Shown here: piece after piece, positions 23,039 through 35,285 of the stretch
Layout of the letters: every line of letters starts with the position of its first letter
Numbering within the stretch: the stretch's first letter is position 1
Origin: Centrapalus pauciflorus
Lineage: Eukaryota; Streptophyta; Magnoliopsida; Asterales; Asteraceae
Length of the DNA: 64,000 nt
Reading direction: 5' to 3'
Assembly: GCA_020465985.1 (NCBI GenBank)
Contig: JAANYP010000423.1
Coordinates: forward strand, 62,001-126,000
Position numbers and translations under genes: made by a program
Notes under the pieces: generated by a model
The model's input: the letters and a program-made list of their open reading frames with translations, nothing else
What the model was told of the DNA's origin: nothing
Database searches by the model: none

Positions 23039-23800
23039 CTAGGTGTGGGAGTGATTAGAGTTCTCTCCCTTTTCCATTGAGTGGAGGCGCTGTGTCAACT
23101 CCTCGATCCGGGCTTGGCTCTCGGCTAGTTGCTGCCGGAGCTCATTCAGTCCGTCCTGCTGTATAGCAAGGGCGTGCTGATTGGCCCAATATATGTTGGA
23201 GTTTTGCAACTCCTCCCGCTCTAAACGAGCGGTCATCTCCCCGATATCCAGGTTAAGTGACCGGATCTGGTGGTCATGCCTGGTAGACCTTGCGATCAAA
23301 AGTGGTATGGTCTGATCGGCAGGCTCTTGAGTGAGCGATGAGACAGGTGCGGAAGATGGTCCTCCGATCTCGAAGTTTGGAGGAACTCCCTCCATTTGCC
23401 TCCATTCGCGGAGGGTCTCCGGTATCCAAGTCCATCGCCGGGCGTCTACCCGTCGGTGTGGTGTCGGGGGATTGGGCTGGGGAGTCGGAACAGGAATAGA
23501 CTCCCTTCTCGGTATGATTACCCGTTTCCGGGGTGTGTACAACATCTTTGGGCCGTTAGGATAAGGCCTATACGGCTTATAGGATGGTTCGGCCGGGTGA
23601 TACGGGACGCGAGCAGGGGCCGTCGGTGGTGAAGGATCCTCTTCCTCCATCGGTTCTTCTTCGGATTCCTCCATCGGATCTTCCGACGGGTCCTCCTCCT
23701 CCGAGGTTTCTTCTTCTGGGAAGACTTCCGTGGCCGTGGGACTTGCGTGAGTGTATTCCTCCTCTGAGTCCGACAGGATGATAATTTCTGGATGGTTCAT
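23039..23800 (-). CDS. extra ORF upstream of gag in the gypsy leader
   Basis: A 253-codon frame starts at ATG 23800 (MNHPEIIILSDSEEEY). An in-frame TTG five codons upstream is a less likely start. It lies between the PBS (23925-23936) and gag-pol, on the same strand. The product has an acidic N-terminus (Glu/Asp/Ser/Pro, residues 10-60) and a Pro-rich middle with basic patches (TPRKRVIIPRRE). After a WxWIPETLREWRQMEG stretch comes a C-terminal heptad-like region (about 170-245, LNELRQQLAESQARIEELT) that should form a coiled coil. No catalytic motif is seen. I recognise no family. It is fully open beside an intact gag-pol, which argues that it was translated until recently. Confidence 0.75.
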   Translation of the reverse strand: MNHPEIIILSDSEEEYTHASPTATEVFPEEETSEEEDPSEDPMEESEEEPMEEEDPSPPTAPARVPYHPAEPSYKPYRPYPNGPKMLYTPRKRVIIPRRESIPVPTPQPNPPTPHRRVDARRWTWIPETLREWRQMEGVPPNFEIGGPSSAPVSSLTQEPADQTIPLLIARSTRHDHQIRSLNLDIGEMTARLEREELQNSNIYWANQHALAIQQDGLNELRQQLAESQARIEELTQRLHSMEKGENSNHSHT

Positions 23801-23924
23801 GGTTTCTGCTAACAAGGTTCATTTGTAATCTTTTAGTTAGTTACAAAAATATTCTTAAAATCAGAAATTTTTACGTGCAGTTATAGTCTAGGGTACTAAT
23901 GCAACCTAGTTCACTATAACTATG

Positions 23925-23936
23925 GCTCTGATACCA
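23925..23936 (-). other. primer binding site of chromovirus-type gypsy element
   Basis: On the minus strand this reads TGGTATCAGAGC, an exact initiator tRNA-Met type site, three bases from the LTR end. Confidence 0.93.
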
Positions 23937-23939
23937 ATC

Positions 23940-26091
23940 TGTCACACCCTGCTGCCTCGGTTGGCAGCGAGACGTGACGAGTGCGGAAGCGTAACCATAA
24001 TTATAACGAACGACCACTATATGGACGTTTTCGAAATATTACATCAATAAAATTTAAACTGTAATAATGTTTTACAAAATGAAAGAAATGAAGTTCGCGT
24101 AATACAGAGATTCTAATACATAATTAATGCGTCCAAAAATAATGCAGTCAAATCTCCGTTAGTTTCGAAATATGCATGCGACTCCATGAAATGCGGAAGC
24201 TTGAAAGTTGGTGTATCCGAAGGCACACTTGCCTTAATTACCTGAAAATACATGCTAAAATACGTCAACAAAATTGTTGGTGAGTTCATAGGTTTACACG
24301 AAAAGACCAGTTGTATGGACATTATCAGATGCGTTGAATTTATAAAAATCATAAATTCCATGAGATGTATTACGTAAACCATCATGTCACCGAAGCTTAA
24401 TTAGAATGTATTTGCCCCGAGCAGTATTCCCAAAATACCGTGTGTTGAATATATATGCACCCGCAGTTAGCTAAACCACTAACCCGAGTGGGGGACATGA
24501 CTCCCAATAGATCTATTCACAATATATTCGCGCTTGCAAACAAATGCAACTAACGATTTCATGATATAAGGGCGGAGATTCTCATACGTAATACATAATA
24601 GAATCGAGAAGTTTTTCGTGTCCATATAAAAACAAAGCATGTATTTCATCCCAAAACATAACAGTGTGAAAAATGGGACTATGAAGACTCACCTTGTTGG
24701 TTTTTGATGATGTTTTTGGATCTGAGTTAAGCACTTGTTCGAATGGTTGGGACTCGTCCTAATATTTTTACGAGTTCGGGTCAATATCATCATAATACGT
24801 GTTTGAGTACTTCGTAAATATTTTTCATGTACTTGTGATGTACGAATAATTTTTGTGGGATTTTATATGTGAATTTTCGATTTATGGATATTTATTTCTA
24901 AAATGGTTTGCATGCATGCATACTTACGTATATATGTATAAATATATATATACGAAAATGCATACATATATATGTGAGCATGTGCATCATTATGAAAAAG
25001 GATATTCATATATTTTGCATGGAACATTTTTACGAGTATTATGAAAAATCGAGTTGTAAATGAAAAGTATTATATTTTAGTAAATGCATTTAATTTTTCA
25101 TGTTTTATAAATAAAGTAAATAAGAATACTTACCAAAGTTGAAGAACACTTGAAATCTTTAAAGTTGGCCGATTTTTCTTTCTTGAGAGAATATGTATGT
25201 TGGTGTGATTTTTGAGAATGGTTTTGTCTTCTATTTATAGAAGAAAAAGGTTATTAAAAATAAAGGTAAATTAATTAAAATTTTCAGTGAAATGATGAAA
25301 TGTGAAATGGTGGATCGGTTGAGTGTTGGGTAAAAAGGTGTGGCCGATTTCATCATTACATGTTGCATGTTGTTTAATATTATAATAATACAATAGTACA
25401 AGCTAGTTGTCCTTTAAAGGACAACTTACTTTTTAGAGTGATAAGTAGTATGACTTTTCATGTATTTTATTAATAAAGTACAAAAGTATGCACGAAAAAG
25501 GTGGCAGCCTGTATTATTACTGTATATATATATATACGTACTTAGAAAAATCTCTGAAATGTTAAACTCGATTCAAGTGTGAATCGAGTTTGTTGCAGTG
25601 TCAATCGAGTTTTATATCTTTATACCCGAGTTTTATGCCTTTGTCATTCGAGTTTTATGCCTTTGTTATCCGAGTTTTATGCCTTTGTTATTCGAGTTTT
25701 ATGCCTTTGTTATTCGAGTTTCTTGCTTCTTTAGTCGAGTTTCTTTGTTTAACTGTTCGAGTTTTACATAGTTTCATTCGAGTTTCATCCCTTAGGAATC
25801 GAGATTTGTATCTTTATCATCCGAGTTTTATATTGCATCATCCGAGAAAATCCCTTCTTCATTCGAGTTTCATCAGAGTGTTATCCGAGTTTATGCCTTT
25901 ACTAATCGAGTTTCATCACATCATTCGAGTTTACACTTACACGATTCGAGTCTTATGTAATATCGTTCGAGTTTATTAATTGTATGATTCGAGATTCATA
26001 CAACATTGTTCGAGTTTCTTACTTCATTATTCGAGTTTCATATTAGTTTAATTTTTGAGTTTCATACCTTATTTTTAGGCCAGTTGTTACA
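23940..26091 (-). repeat. 5' LTR of chromovirus-type gypsy element
   Basis: Bounded by TGTCACACCC and TGTTACA, this LTR is nearly identical to 16211-18359. Differences I noticed include GTATTTGCC against GTTTTGCC-type changes near 24410, one T in a T-run near 24614, a shorter (TA) run near 25525 and a small change in the CGAGTTT array near 25720. Right after it stands GAGTGCC, the resumption of the Athila gag. GAGT is present at both insertion edges and is compatible with a 4-5 bp target duplication (GAGTG). Confidence 0.95.
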
Positions 26092-27702
26092 GAGTGCCAA
26101 GCTAGCTTTTCTTATCCAAATCAGGAGGAGCTATATTACTCGTCAGGAGATTATGGTGGAGGCATGGCTAGATATGCCCAACCTACTCCAAACTTTTCTC
26201 GAGCTCAGAACCAACCACCTCCTGGATTCGCTCATCCTCGTCCTCAGGTGATGCAGAGACCCCAATTTAACGCTCAGCAAGGGTATAATCATGGATATCA
26301 TCAGGGACAATCTTCTTCTTTCTCACACTTTAATTCTAATCCCAATCAGTTCCATAATGCCCACTTCCCTAATCAGAATCATCAGTCTCAGCCCGTGCAA
26401 CCTACAAAGTCAAACCTCGAGGAGATGATGATGAAGTAAATTGCTAATCAAGAGGCGTTGTCTAGAAATCAGCAGGCTGCTATTCAAGCCCTTGAAACAC
26501 AAGTGGGACAACTAGCACAATCGTGGAATGTTAGGAATGCTGGTGAACTTCCTAGCAACACTGAGCCCAATCCAAGAGGTAATCTGAAAGACAAGGGTCC
26601 TGCTCAAGTCAATGCTATTACTGTTCATGATGATGAGCACCCCGAGGATGTTCCTTCTTCTACTTCTTCATCTTCTTCCCCATTGAAGAAGGAACTGGAA
26701 GCTTTAATGGACGAGATGCATCTAAATGCTCCAGGAAGTACCACATATGTCCCTCCTCCTTTATACATCCAAGGTAAGGCCGACCCTGGTAGTTTCACTA
26801 TCCCATGTTCTGTAAAGGGGGCTGTATTTAGCAATGCTTTAGCCGATCTAGGCTCTAGCATTAATGTTGTTGCTCATGATATATTCCAACAGCTTGATTT
26901 GGGACCTCTAAAGCCTTCTTTGGTAGCAGTGCAGCTAGCTGATAGTTCCTTGAGACGGCCTGTAGGGATTTGTGAGGGAGTTAGATTGAAGGTTGATAGA
27001 TTTGAGTTTGTGGTTGATTTAGTGGTGCTAGACATGGATAGCTCGAGTGGCAATCCCCTCATTTTGGGTAGACCCTTTCTTACATCTGCTAGAGCATTGA
27101 TAGATGTCCTGTCTATGGAGTTGACTATTAGAGTGAGAGATGAGGATATTACATTTCGTATGGCGAAAGCTAATCAATTATATCCATTTCTGCCTGACTC
27201 ACTTTTCTCCATATCTACTTATGCACCATGTATTGAGTTAGATCCTATGCAGGGTGTTCATGCCACGAACGAGTTTGATGCTGATAAAGATTTGCGGGAG
27301 ATTGCTTGCTTGCTTGGACTAGATTGGCAGATGCACATTGATGAGAATGACATCCCAACCGATGAGGATATTTTTGCTTTGTTTGAAGCACCATCACCAT
27401 CTACTCCTTCTCATATTGACCATGATAAGCTTGATATTCTTGAATCTGATTCTATTGTTGTTTGTGATGGACAGATACCTTCAAGCTCGGTAAAGAGGAA
27501 AGGGAAATCGAAGAAGCCAAGAAAGCGAAAGAAGAAGGTGGAGAAGATCACAACAAAACCAACTTGTCAATTTTCGAAGCTTAATTTTGATCATGAGGAT
27601 CCGGTTGGTGAGTACATTGCTTTAGTAAGTATGAAAGGTTTGCGAGCTCGTTTCCCAGGTATGTTTTATCAATCTAAGGGCCATGTGGACGAGTCAAGCT
27701 AG
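26092..27702 (+). pseudogene. Athila/Tat-like gag end and aspartic protease (one in-frame stop)
   Basis: The sequence resumes the third gag copy. 26164-26439 encodes a Gln/Asn/Pro-rich tail (YNHGYHQGQSSSFSHFN) and stops at TAA after EEMMMK. The same reading continues as IANQEALSRNQQAAIQALET in 26458-27702 (414 codons). That part holds a coiled-coil-like stretch, an acidic/Ser linker and the protease: FSNALADLGSSINVV (catalytic Asp-Leu-Gly), a flap region and ILGRPFLTSARALIDV. The C-terminus is Lys/Arg-rich (KRKGKSKKPRKRKKKVEK). No RT, RNase H or integrase follows, so this element depends on pol from another source, as in gag-only (TR-GAG type) plant elements. Confidence 0.88.
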
Positions 27703-30010
27703 AGACTCGTCAAAACAAGCGCTTTCGGGAGGCAACCCGTAGATACTTTCATTTGTATATTAAGTTTTCATTTTTTGTTTAATTTGTTTTGCTTGATGTG
27801 TTGAGCTGTTAATTTAAATTTTGAAAGTTATATGCTTAAATAAGTAGCCCGTGCATTGAGTATGTGTCTTAGGATTGCATGATTGATGCTACTGGTCTTG
27901 TTTTGAAAGCATGTTTGCTTGTTCTAATTTCTAGTTTATTTTATTTTATTTTATCTTATTTAGTTTATTTATTTATTTTTTTTATTGCTTTGTGTGTGGT
28001 GTGCTTGTTATATTTAATTTCATAGATGGTGTGTTTTTGAGTTCTAATAGTTTGGTGTGTTTCCATGTTTTCTTTGTCTATTTTCGTAGATTTATATTTA
28101 GGTATTTATGTTCTAGTCCTTGCATGCTCATGGTGTCATGCATTATGCTTGATTTATGTAAAAGGGTTGTCGTTGTCTTGAGAATATTTTGGTGTGCTGA
28201 TATGTCATATGATCCCATAATTTTGAAATGAGTGTGGGGTAGTGTATCTGATGTCACATAGTTTGATATGAGTGTGAGTGATGTGCTTGATGCGTGTTTA
28301 GACAAATGTATGTGTGTTAGAGTGTTATCAGTCTTGGACAGCTGTTGATAGATGTCTTGTCATGACGGGCCATGGTAGAAATGCTCACTAGCAGTCAGTT
28401 CAGCCTCATCATTCAGACATGGCCATGCTTAAGTGTATCAGGGGAGTTTTTCTGTTCCAATTTTATTACCTCCATTTTTTCATGGTATCTTGAACTGCTC
28501 ATGACAGTGAGGACACTGTCAGATTTAAGTGTGGGGTGGGAGTATAAAAAGGTTGATTTTAAGCTTTGCATGTTTTTAAATTAAGCTTATGCATGTTTGT
28601 CTAAAGATAGGCCGATTTTCAAAATTTACTCTCTATTTTTGCATGTGAGACTCGTAGTAGTATTGTTCCATTTTCTAGGCATGCGAAGTTGAGCAAATGA
28701 CTTTGAGATTTTCTTTGTGACAACAGGATGTTTTTGATGTGCATGTTACGCTTCTTGACTGAAATTCCATGATTAATCACAAATAACCTTGTACATTCGT
28801 TTCGTGAGAATTTGAGCCTATCTAGCATTCATATTTAATGCTCATTATTTCTTTCGGTGTGAATTTGTCGGTGTTAATTGGATTAAGGTAGAACTTGTTT
28901 GTCAAATGCATGCCAAGATCACATCGTTTGAGAATCTAGCACTTATATAAAGGCACAGTTAGGATACCCTTTTTCCCCAATGACACCCCTACCGACATCA
29001 TTTTCCTTAGTTTCCCCGTTTGAGCCTGAGCCTTTCATTTCAGTGACAACCCACATTATCAGCCAAATAATCCTTTTGCCTATCATTTGACCGGAATTGG
29101 GATCGTGATTCAGTAGCAAGCTTTAGGGATTTATTTGGGATCATTCGTTTGTCAGCTAGTTTGTACTCTGTGAGCCTTGACGATTATGCCTTGTTTTGAT
29201 AGCATTCGAGTCATATGTAATTCTATGCTTTTGTGTTCTTCCTGACTTTTCTAGTGTTGTACCGCGGCAATACTAGTGTGGTTAAGAGAGTTCTTTTTGA
29301 GTACAGATTGCATATAAGTCGGTGTTTGGAAATTCAGCGCTATAAAAAAAAAAGAGAGAAAAGAAAGAAAATAAATAAAGAGAAAGAAGAAAAAAAAAGA
29401 GAAAAAGAAAAGAAAAGAAAAGAGAAGGTATTGGAATAAGAAAGTGAAACAAATTTTTTGTCCTTCTGAGGTGTTATTAGATGTGAAAATCAAGCCAGTT
29501 TGCTTGGGAAATCTTCTCAGTGATTTATTTGGTCCATTGTTGGTTACTCGCTTCTATTGCTTGCTGCTTGATCTTGGATCCCAATCTTTTAACCCCACGT
29601 TGGCCATATATTCCCCATTTCCTTAGCCTAGCCTCGTTACATCCCATTAAGACCTTTATGTGCTTTATTTTCAAACATTAAGTAATGGCGGTGTGATTTG
29701 CTCTCAAGCATATGCTGATATTCTTTTAACATGTCTGGCATTGAGCGGAATTTGGAAAATGTACGAGCCTATACACATGAGTGATGAGTGAAAACTGTGA
29801 GGTGCTAAGTCATGTAATGAGGTGGGAAGTTGTTGACATTGCAATTCTTTTTGCCTCTTGAGGTCTCATTGTTTCTTGCATTGGCTTCAAATTCATAGTT
29901 TATGGATCTTTAATGCTATTGAGTCTTGCATGTTTCTAGAGAGTTTATTTTGAATTGAGGCCTGAGTAAAGACATTTATGCAGTAGTTTGCTTGAGGACA
30001 AGCAAAGTTC
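27703..30010 (+). other. long 3' non-coding region of the Athila-like element
   Basis: About 2.3 kb lies between the protease stop and the polypurine tract. It has no pol homology and only short chance ORFs. It starts with CAAGCGCTTTCGGGAGGCAA, a type of sequence I associate from memory with Athila-like non-coding parts. A purine-rich block (29341-29437, AAAGAGAGAAAAGAAAG) gives a Lys/Glu-rich chance ORF. Confidence 0.7.
29341..29437 (+). repeat. A/G-rich low-complexity block
   Basis: An almost pure purine run of about 97 bp inside the Athila-like 3' region. Confidence 0.9.
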
Positions 30011-30020
30011 AAGTGTGGGG
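30011..30020 (+). other. polypurine tract of Athila-like element
   Basis: AAGTGTGGGG follows GAGGACAAGCAAAGTTC and precedes the LTR start TGATATGG by five bases. This is the usual arrangement at Athila-type 3' ends. Confidence 0.7.
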
Positions 30021-30025
30021 TATTT

Positions 30026-31830
30026 TGATATGGTCATATTTATACATATTTTTGGCATCATTTCCCTTGCAATTTGGTCGGTTTTTCTCTCGAAATACGT
30101 GAAATAGATATCTAATTCATTCATTTTTGTGATTCATAGGACAAAAGAGGTTTTATCGACGAAGGAATGAACGTCGAAGAAAAACCGACAAACTTTGAAG
30201 CCCCGACGAGTTCTCCTGGATTTTCTAAAAGAAAAGAAGCGAAATTGGTGAATTTTTGGAGCCTACGACCGTAGAAGGGGAAGCCTACGACCATAGGAGG
30301 TACAAGGAGCATTACCGTGGGCTAGGGCACAGATTTGACCAAGTCAACATGGCCTACGACCGTGGAGCTTAAGGCCTACGGTCGTAGGCGGCGCAGAATC
30401 TTTATAAAGAGAGCAGATTCGGCCAGAACGAGGAGAGAGCTGATTTTCTTGATTTCCAGCATATTTTTACGATTTTTTACAGTTTTTCTTCCCATATTCA
30501 AGTAGGTTTAAGGTAGTTTTATTTGATTAATCATTCGGGATTGATATTCGCATGGATTGAAGCATTCGGTTAGCGGTAATCGTTGGTTTTCGTCACTTTT
30601 TGCAAGATTTCGGTACATTCGTCCCTTTTTCTTTCGTATTTCATAATGAATGCTATTAAGTTTTGTTTATTTTCTGTTTTTATTATGGATCGTGAGTAGT
30701 TTTCTTGTTCACCCGCTTGGGATGATGAATTCTATGTATTAATTGGCATGGTTTTGGATTGATTGACGGTTTATGGATTATATTTACTAGATTTTTGATG
30801 TTCTTCATATATTTTTGTTAAAAATCAGATTTTTATCAATCGTTTAGCATTGTTTTGCGAAAATAATTGTTGGTTGAATCTGCGTTTTTAATAAAAATTG
30901 AAACTTTGGATGAAAAATTGATAATTGATTATATATTCTAGGCATTGTATTGCGATAATGATTTTGTGATGAATTATTGATCTAGAACTTTGCGTGTTTA
31001 TTAGTTTTTAGGCATTGTGTTGCGATAATAAAACTAATAATCCGTAAAGCTTGATTTCCAAATAAATAAAGTTGGTTGGTTGAATTCTCGGTATTAATTG
31101 ATAGTTTTTAGCATCTTTTTGCGATAATAAGATTGTTGGTTAATATTGGAATTCAGTTCAATTAACTTTATTGTTTTCACGTGTTTTGTCATGATTTAAT
31201 CTTTATTTGGAGAAATATAATATTCGGTAAATTAATCCATAATTTAGGGCTTAAGTGAATATTTATAATTGGTTATTAACCGATTTATCTTTAATCGATC
31301 AATTCAGACCGCCGCCAATTAATTATAGTTTTTAAATTCCAAGTGGGTGACGTTTTCGTAATATAAGAGCTTCGTAAAATTCAATATCATTCTTTACTTG
31401 CTTAAGTTATTTCTAAATTGACTTTGCTTTTGTTAGTTGGTTCGTATTATATAGTTGTCCTTTTGTGGTGCGTTCGTTAGTTTAGTTTAAGTTGTGTTTG
31501 CTAGACTTAGTTTTTTTAATTATTTCGAAAAAATCCAAAAATATTAGTTTAACCTTTTATTCTGGTGTTACTTAGTTCGCTTCAGTTATTCGGTTAATTA
31601 ATTTTAATTATTGCATCTAGTTGATAATTTTCTCAAAAAGTCCGAAATAGCTAAATATTGGTTTAGGTTGTAGTATTGGAGTCTCCTTTCTTTATTCCGT
31701 TCCCTGAGTTCCATAAATCCTGGGTGGTTCTTAAAGCTATATTGCACACGATTGGTACACTGCCAGTTGTGTAATTTATACTTTGGGTTCATTTAGTTAT
31801 TAAAACCTGAGGTGTGTTTTGCACGCGTCA
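30026..31830 (+). repeat. 3' LTR of Athila/Tat-like element (full length, about 1.8 kb)
   Basis: The LTR starts TGATATGGTC and ends GCACGCGTCA. Its last 1436 bp match the 5' LTR remnant. The U3 (30026-30394) carries a repeated CCTACGACCGTAG motif that is absent from the 5' side. Beyond the end the sequence changes to unrelated DNA (GATACCGATTCTG). Confidence 0.88.
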
Positions 31831-33693
31831 GATACCGATTCTGAAAGATAAATCTTTCTGAAATGCCTGCCTAAAATTCAACTCTGAAGCTGTATTGACA
31901 AAGAGGGAGTTTTTTTTACAATATTTTTGCTCCTGGTTTATTTTCTATGAGTTGACTAACTTTGTGCGCTTTTTTCCAGGGGGAGTTTTAGACACACTTT
32001 GACGACGATATCTCTTTTAAACAAATGTGTGTAATTTTCACGGATATATTTTGTGCACACATAAAGAGGTTTTAAACTGAGAAGAAATATTTTAAGGATG
32101 TTAACTTCCAGAAAGACAGAGTATATCATTGAGATTAATTGTTCTAATCTCTTTTATTTTCATAATCTCCTTGCTTCTGAGATTCTCTTCATTATTCTCC
32201 AATGTATTCTTAATTCTTCCAATTAATTCATACTGAATTCTCCCATAATCTCCCATGAGCTAATTCTTTCATTAAAATCTGACTCATTTCATATCATATA
32301 TCAAATTTTACATTTCATTCTGGTATCTCCCAACTCATCATTCCCCAAATTCATTCTGAATTTCATCTCCTAGTTCATCTGAGCTGAAAATCCTAAACAT
32401 TCTTTGTGTGATATCCCATGAGCTGAAATGTTGATCATTATTTCTGCTGACTTCAATTATGCATCAAATTGTGTGATAGGCATAAACATCGCTTTGATTG
32501 TCTAACCAGAACCGGAAGACCTACCCAAGGAGCAAACCATCTACAGTTTGTGTGGTTGAGGGTTGTCTAGGTCTATTAGTTTAGAAGTGTCAGTTATCAC
32601 GGCATACTGACAGGGTCGAGCAGAGGTAAAATGTAAATGAGATGGGCATATTAACAGGAGATAGTGGTGCATCAGGTCATGCTTTCGCTTTAAAGCTAAC
32701 TGAATTTGTTTCTGAAAAGTGAGCCGGAGGGAGCTTAGTTAAAAATTGATGAGAAATGAGAGTTGAGAAAAGATAATCCTACATACACTGTGTCGGCTTG
32801 GTAAACCTCATAATCTATCAAGCCCTAGGCGACTTGATATCGAACAGACATCATGGACCCAGTGACGCATGCACTTAACCCCACCAACCACTCAGTTATC
32901 TCTCAAAAGATTTATGTTTCAATAATCATGGAGATATAACACAAATCTATCGATATATCATTCGGATATTATTGATATTGAAACAAGGAAGACATTTGCT
33001 CCGGTCTCCGACTTCATTTGATGCACATTTTGTCTAGAGCTGATTCTATACACTTTTAGGACACTTCAAGTCTAACAGTCTGCGTGACTATAAACTGCTA
33101 GTCCAAAGTGACTAAGGCGCAACAAAATAAGAATGATTTTTTTCATGATAAAGAATTTCACGATGAGTATTTGGAAATCCTACCAGTGTTAACATCACTC
33201 CAGCGCTGAAAGTAGGTCACAGAGATAATGTCTATTGTGCAAACAGGAATCCTATGTGGACCTGAACTCTATTACTTAAAAAAATGAATTTGTTTCATTT
33301 ATCTCAAAGTTGAAAGCTTTGTTTTATTATATAAAGAAATAGTTTCCATTTAAGGGAGAGTGAGATATTTGTTCAGAATAGGGGGAGAGGATATCATTTT
33401 GAGGGGGAGGGCGACAATTTGTAATAGTTTTGAATTGTAATTGTCATTTTAATTGTTGTTGTATTTCTGCTACTATAAATTGATCAAGGGAGAGAATCAA
33501 AAGTTATTCATGATTCAAGGGGGAGAGTTTGCACATAAGAAAAGAGAAGATCAGAGAAGAAGAGATATGAAGATCGGAGAGAGACAAAGAAGTTCAGAGA
33601 TCAAAGAGAGGAAAAGAGAAAAGGATTGAAGTTCCTGATTTGAACTGCTTTTAACTTTGATTAAAAAATTTCTTTCATCTTTAAGGGGGAGAT
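31831..33693 (+). other. degenerate retroelement 3' region, probably copia
   Basis: No open frame of note. The region has several purine-rich patches of the type AGGGGGAG (31978, 33386 and 33402 areas) and ends in the likely polypurine tract TTAAGGGGGAGA at 33681-33692. This suits the long non-coding 3' region of a SIRE-like copia element. The first bases after the Athila LTR can be read as broken coding sequence, but I cannot identify it. Confidence 0.45.
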
Positions 33694-33954
33694 TGTTAGG
33701 AGCATATTTTAATAGAGTTGAAAAAGATTTTATTGTAAAAGTTCTGGGGTCATATAGTAATTACTTAATTCTTGTTTTAGTTATAAATTGAAGTAGGTTG
33801 AGGAGGTTGATATATGATTTCAGAGGAGATACAAAGTCAGGATCAGAGAGAAATCGCAAACAGTGTAATATTCTTCTCAAATCAATATTAATCATTCGAT
33901 ATGTTGTGTTATGATCTTGTTGTGCTTGATTGTTAAATGAATTGCATGTTGATA
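33694..33954 (+). repeat. short LTR-like block of a copia element
   Basis: It begins TGTTAGGAGCAT directly after a polypurine tract and is followed by TGGATTATCAGAAG, a poor match to the initiator tRNA-Met primer site. With a PPT before and a PBS-like site after, it could be one LTR shared between two tandem internal regions, or a truncated 3' LTR with a chance PBS resemblance. The right boundary is uncertain. Confidence 0.45.
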
Positions 33955-34790
33955 TTGGATTATCAGAAGTTTTACGATGTTGCTGAAAGAAGACTGGCCA
34001 TCGAAACAATTGTCAAAGTTGTTCCCACTTCGAGAAAGAATCGGCCTTGGAAGCTACAAATTACAAGATTTGGTGATGATGGCCCTGAACTAGAGTCATA
34101 TCAAGCAGCTGATGTAGCCAAAATGGGATACAGAGAATGGGTTGAACTTGCAGTTGCTCTAAGCAGTTCAAAATCTGAGACTGCCAAAACTGTTAGAGCA
34201 TTTGTGAGAAAGTTGATGTAGAAGGTAAAGGGGTTGGGTCTCATTCTTGAAGAGATGATTTAAGGTACTTCCAGAGTGGAACCCAATATCATACCAAGAA
34301 GACAGAAAAGGGACCCAGAACTTGAGGAGATTGTCAAGCTGATGAGAAAGGATTCTATGCCATTGAGATAAAGGGTATGGATCATAGTCTACATAAAGGT
34401 CTAGAACCTGCTGAAGGAAAGTTTATTGAAGATCCTGAAGTTGGAGTATTCTTTATGGATCCTCTTACTAAGAAGATGTTCTTTCAAAGAGCTTCAGATC
34501 TTCACAAAACTGGTGTCTAACAGCTTCTTGCCTTCAGATGCATGACAACTTACATCATGTACTTCAGGTGGAGGGTAGCAATTTTGAATCAGTTAGCAAC
34601 TTGCAATGACAGAGGTGAACTGGATAGCCAAGAGCTTTTTTTTACCTAAAATAGGAGGTTGAGAGCTTTGAAGCGATGAAAGAAATGATGGATGGTCTGG
34701 AACAAGTGAAACTCCTCCAAGCTGCTGTTGAGTTAGAGAAGGAGAAAGAGAAAGAACAAGGCCCATCTATAGATGATGTGTAGATGAAGA
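33937..34790 (+). pseudogene. degenerate ORF of unknown function, retroelement-associated
   Basis: 33937-34221 is open for 94 codons (ITRFGDDGPELESYQAADVA, REWVELAVALSSSKSETAKT). Broken frames then continue with PELEEIVKLMRKD, DPEVGVFFMDPLTKKMFF, ASDLHKTG and a Lys/Glu-rich end (LEKEKEKEQGPSI). The style, a short domain then charged tail, resembles the C-terminal part of the third ORF in E2 and E3 (YDPLHLINLSK, DLRELHG), so it may be a distant relative of that ORF. I cannot name a function. No catalytic motif is visible. Confidence 0.4.
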
Positions 34791-35285
34791 ATGGAGCTTA
34801 CCATTATCTGCTCCCAACATCAACAGTCCAATAGTTTTTTTTTGTTTTTGTACATAAGTTATACTTTTTCTTTGTAAACATTAGTTGTTTAGTCAGTTTT
34901 CATTATGCATAAACTGATCATTTACCTTACTTCTATGTTGTAATTTCATTTTGCATTTGTGATGTAAAAATAAATAGTGATAACTGATATAGTCAGCCTT
35001 ATACTGAATATTGCATATAGGGGGAGATTATCTGCCACAAAAAGGCCTCAATCAAACATGTTCTATGTCATAGGTGGAGATTTCTAATCAAACCTAATTG
35101 ATACACTTAAGGGAAGATTTTTAGTTTTTTTAATGCCTTAATTAAACTTGTTGAGTGATTTTCAAAATCTGCCTAAGTCCGCTCTACACTGTTACATTAG
35201 TTGTAACCTGACAGTCAGCCAAATCTGTCCAATTCTGTGGGACAGGTTTGACAGAATATTTCTAAGCTGTCCATACCTATTGGAC
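34791..35285 (+). other. non-coding spacer before copia E1
   Basis: AT-rich sequence with a purine patch ATAGGGGGAGATTATCTG near 35018, perhaps an old polypurine tract. No gene seen. Confidence 0.5.

Noticed and set aside
29233..29439. Lys/Glu-rich plus-strand ORF
   Set aside because: It is a translation of a purine-rich low-complexity block in a non-coding region.
33937..34221. Possible host gene exon
   Set aside because: It lies between an LTR-like block and copia sequence, continues in broken frames, and resembles retroelement ORF style; no splice structure of a host gene is visible.
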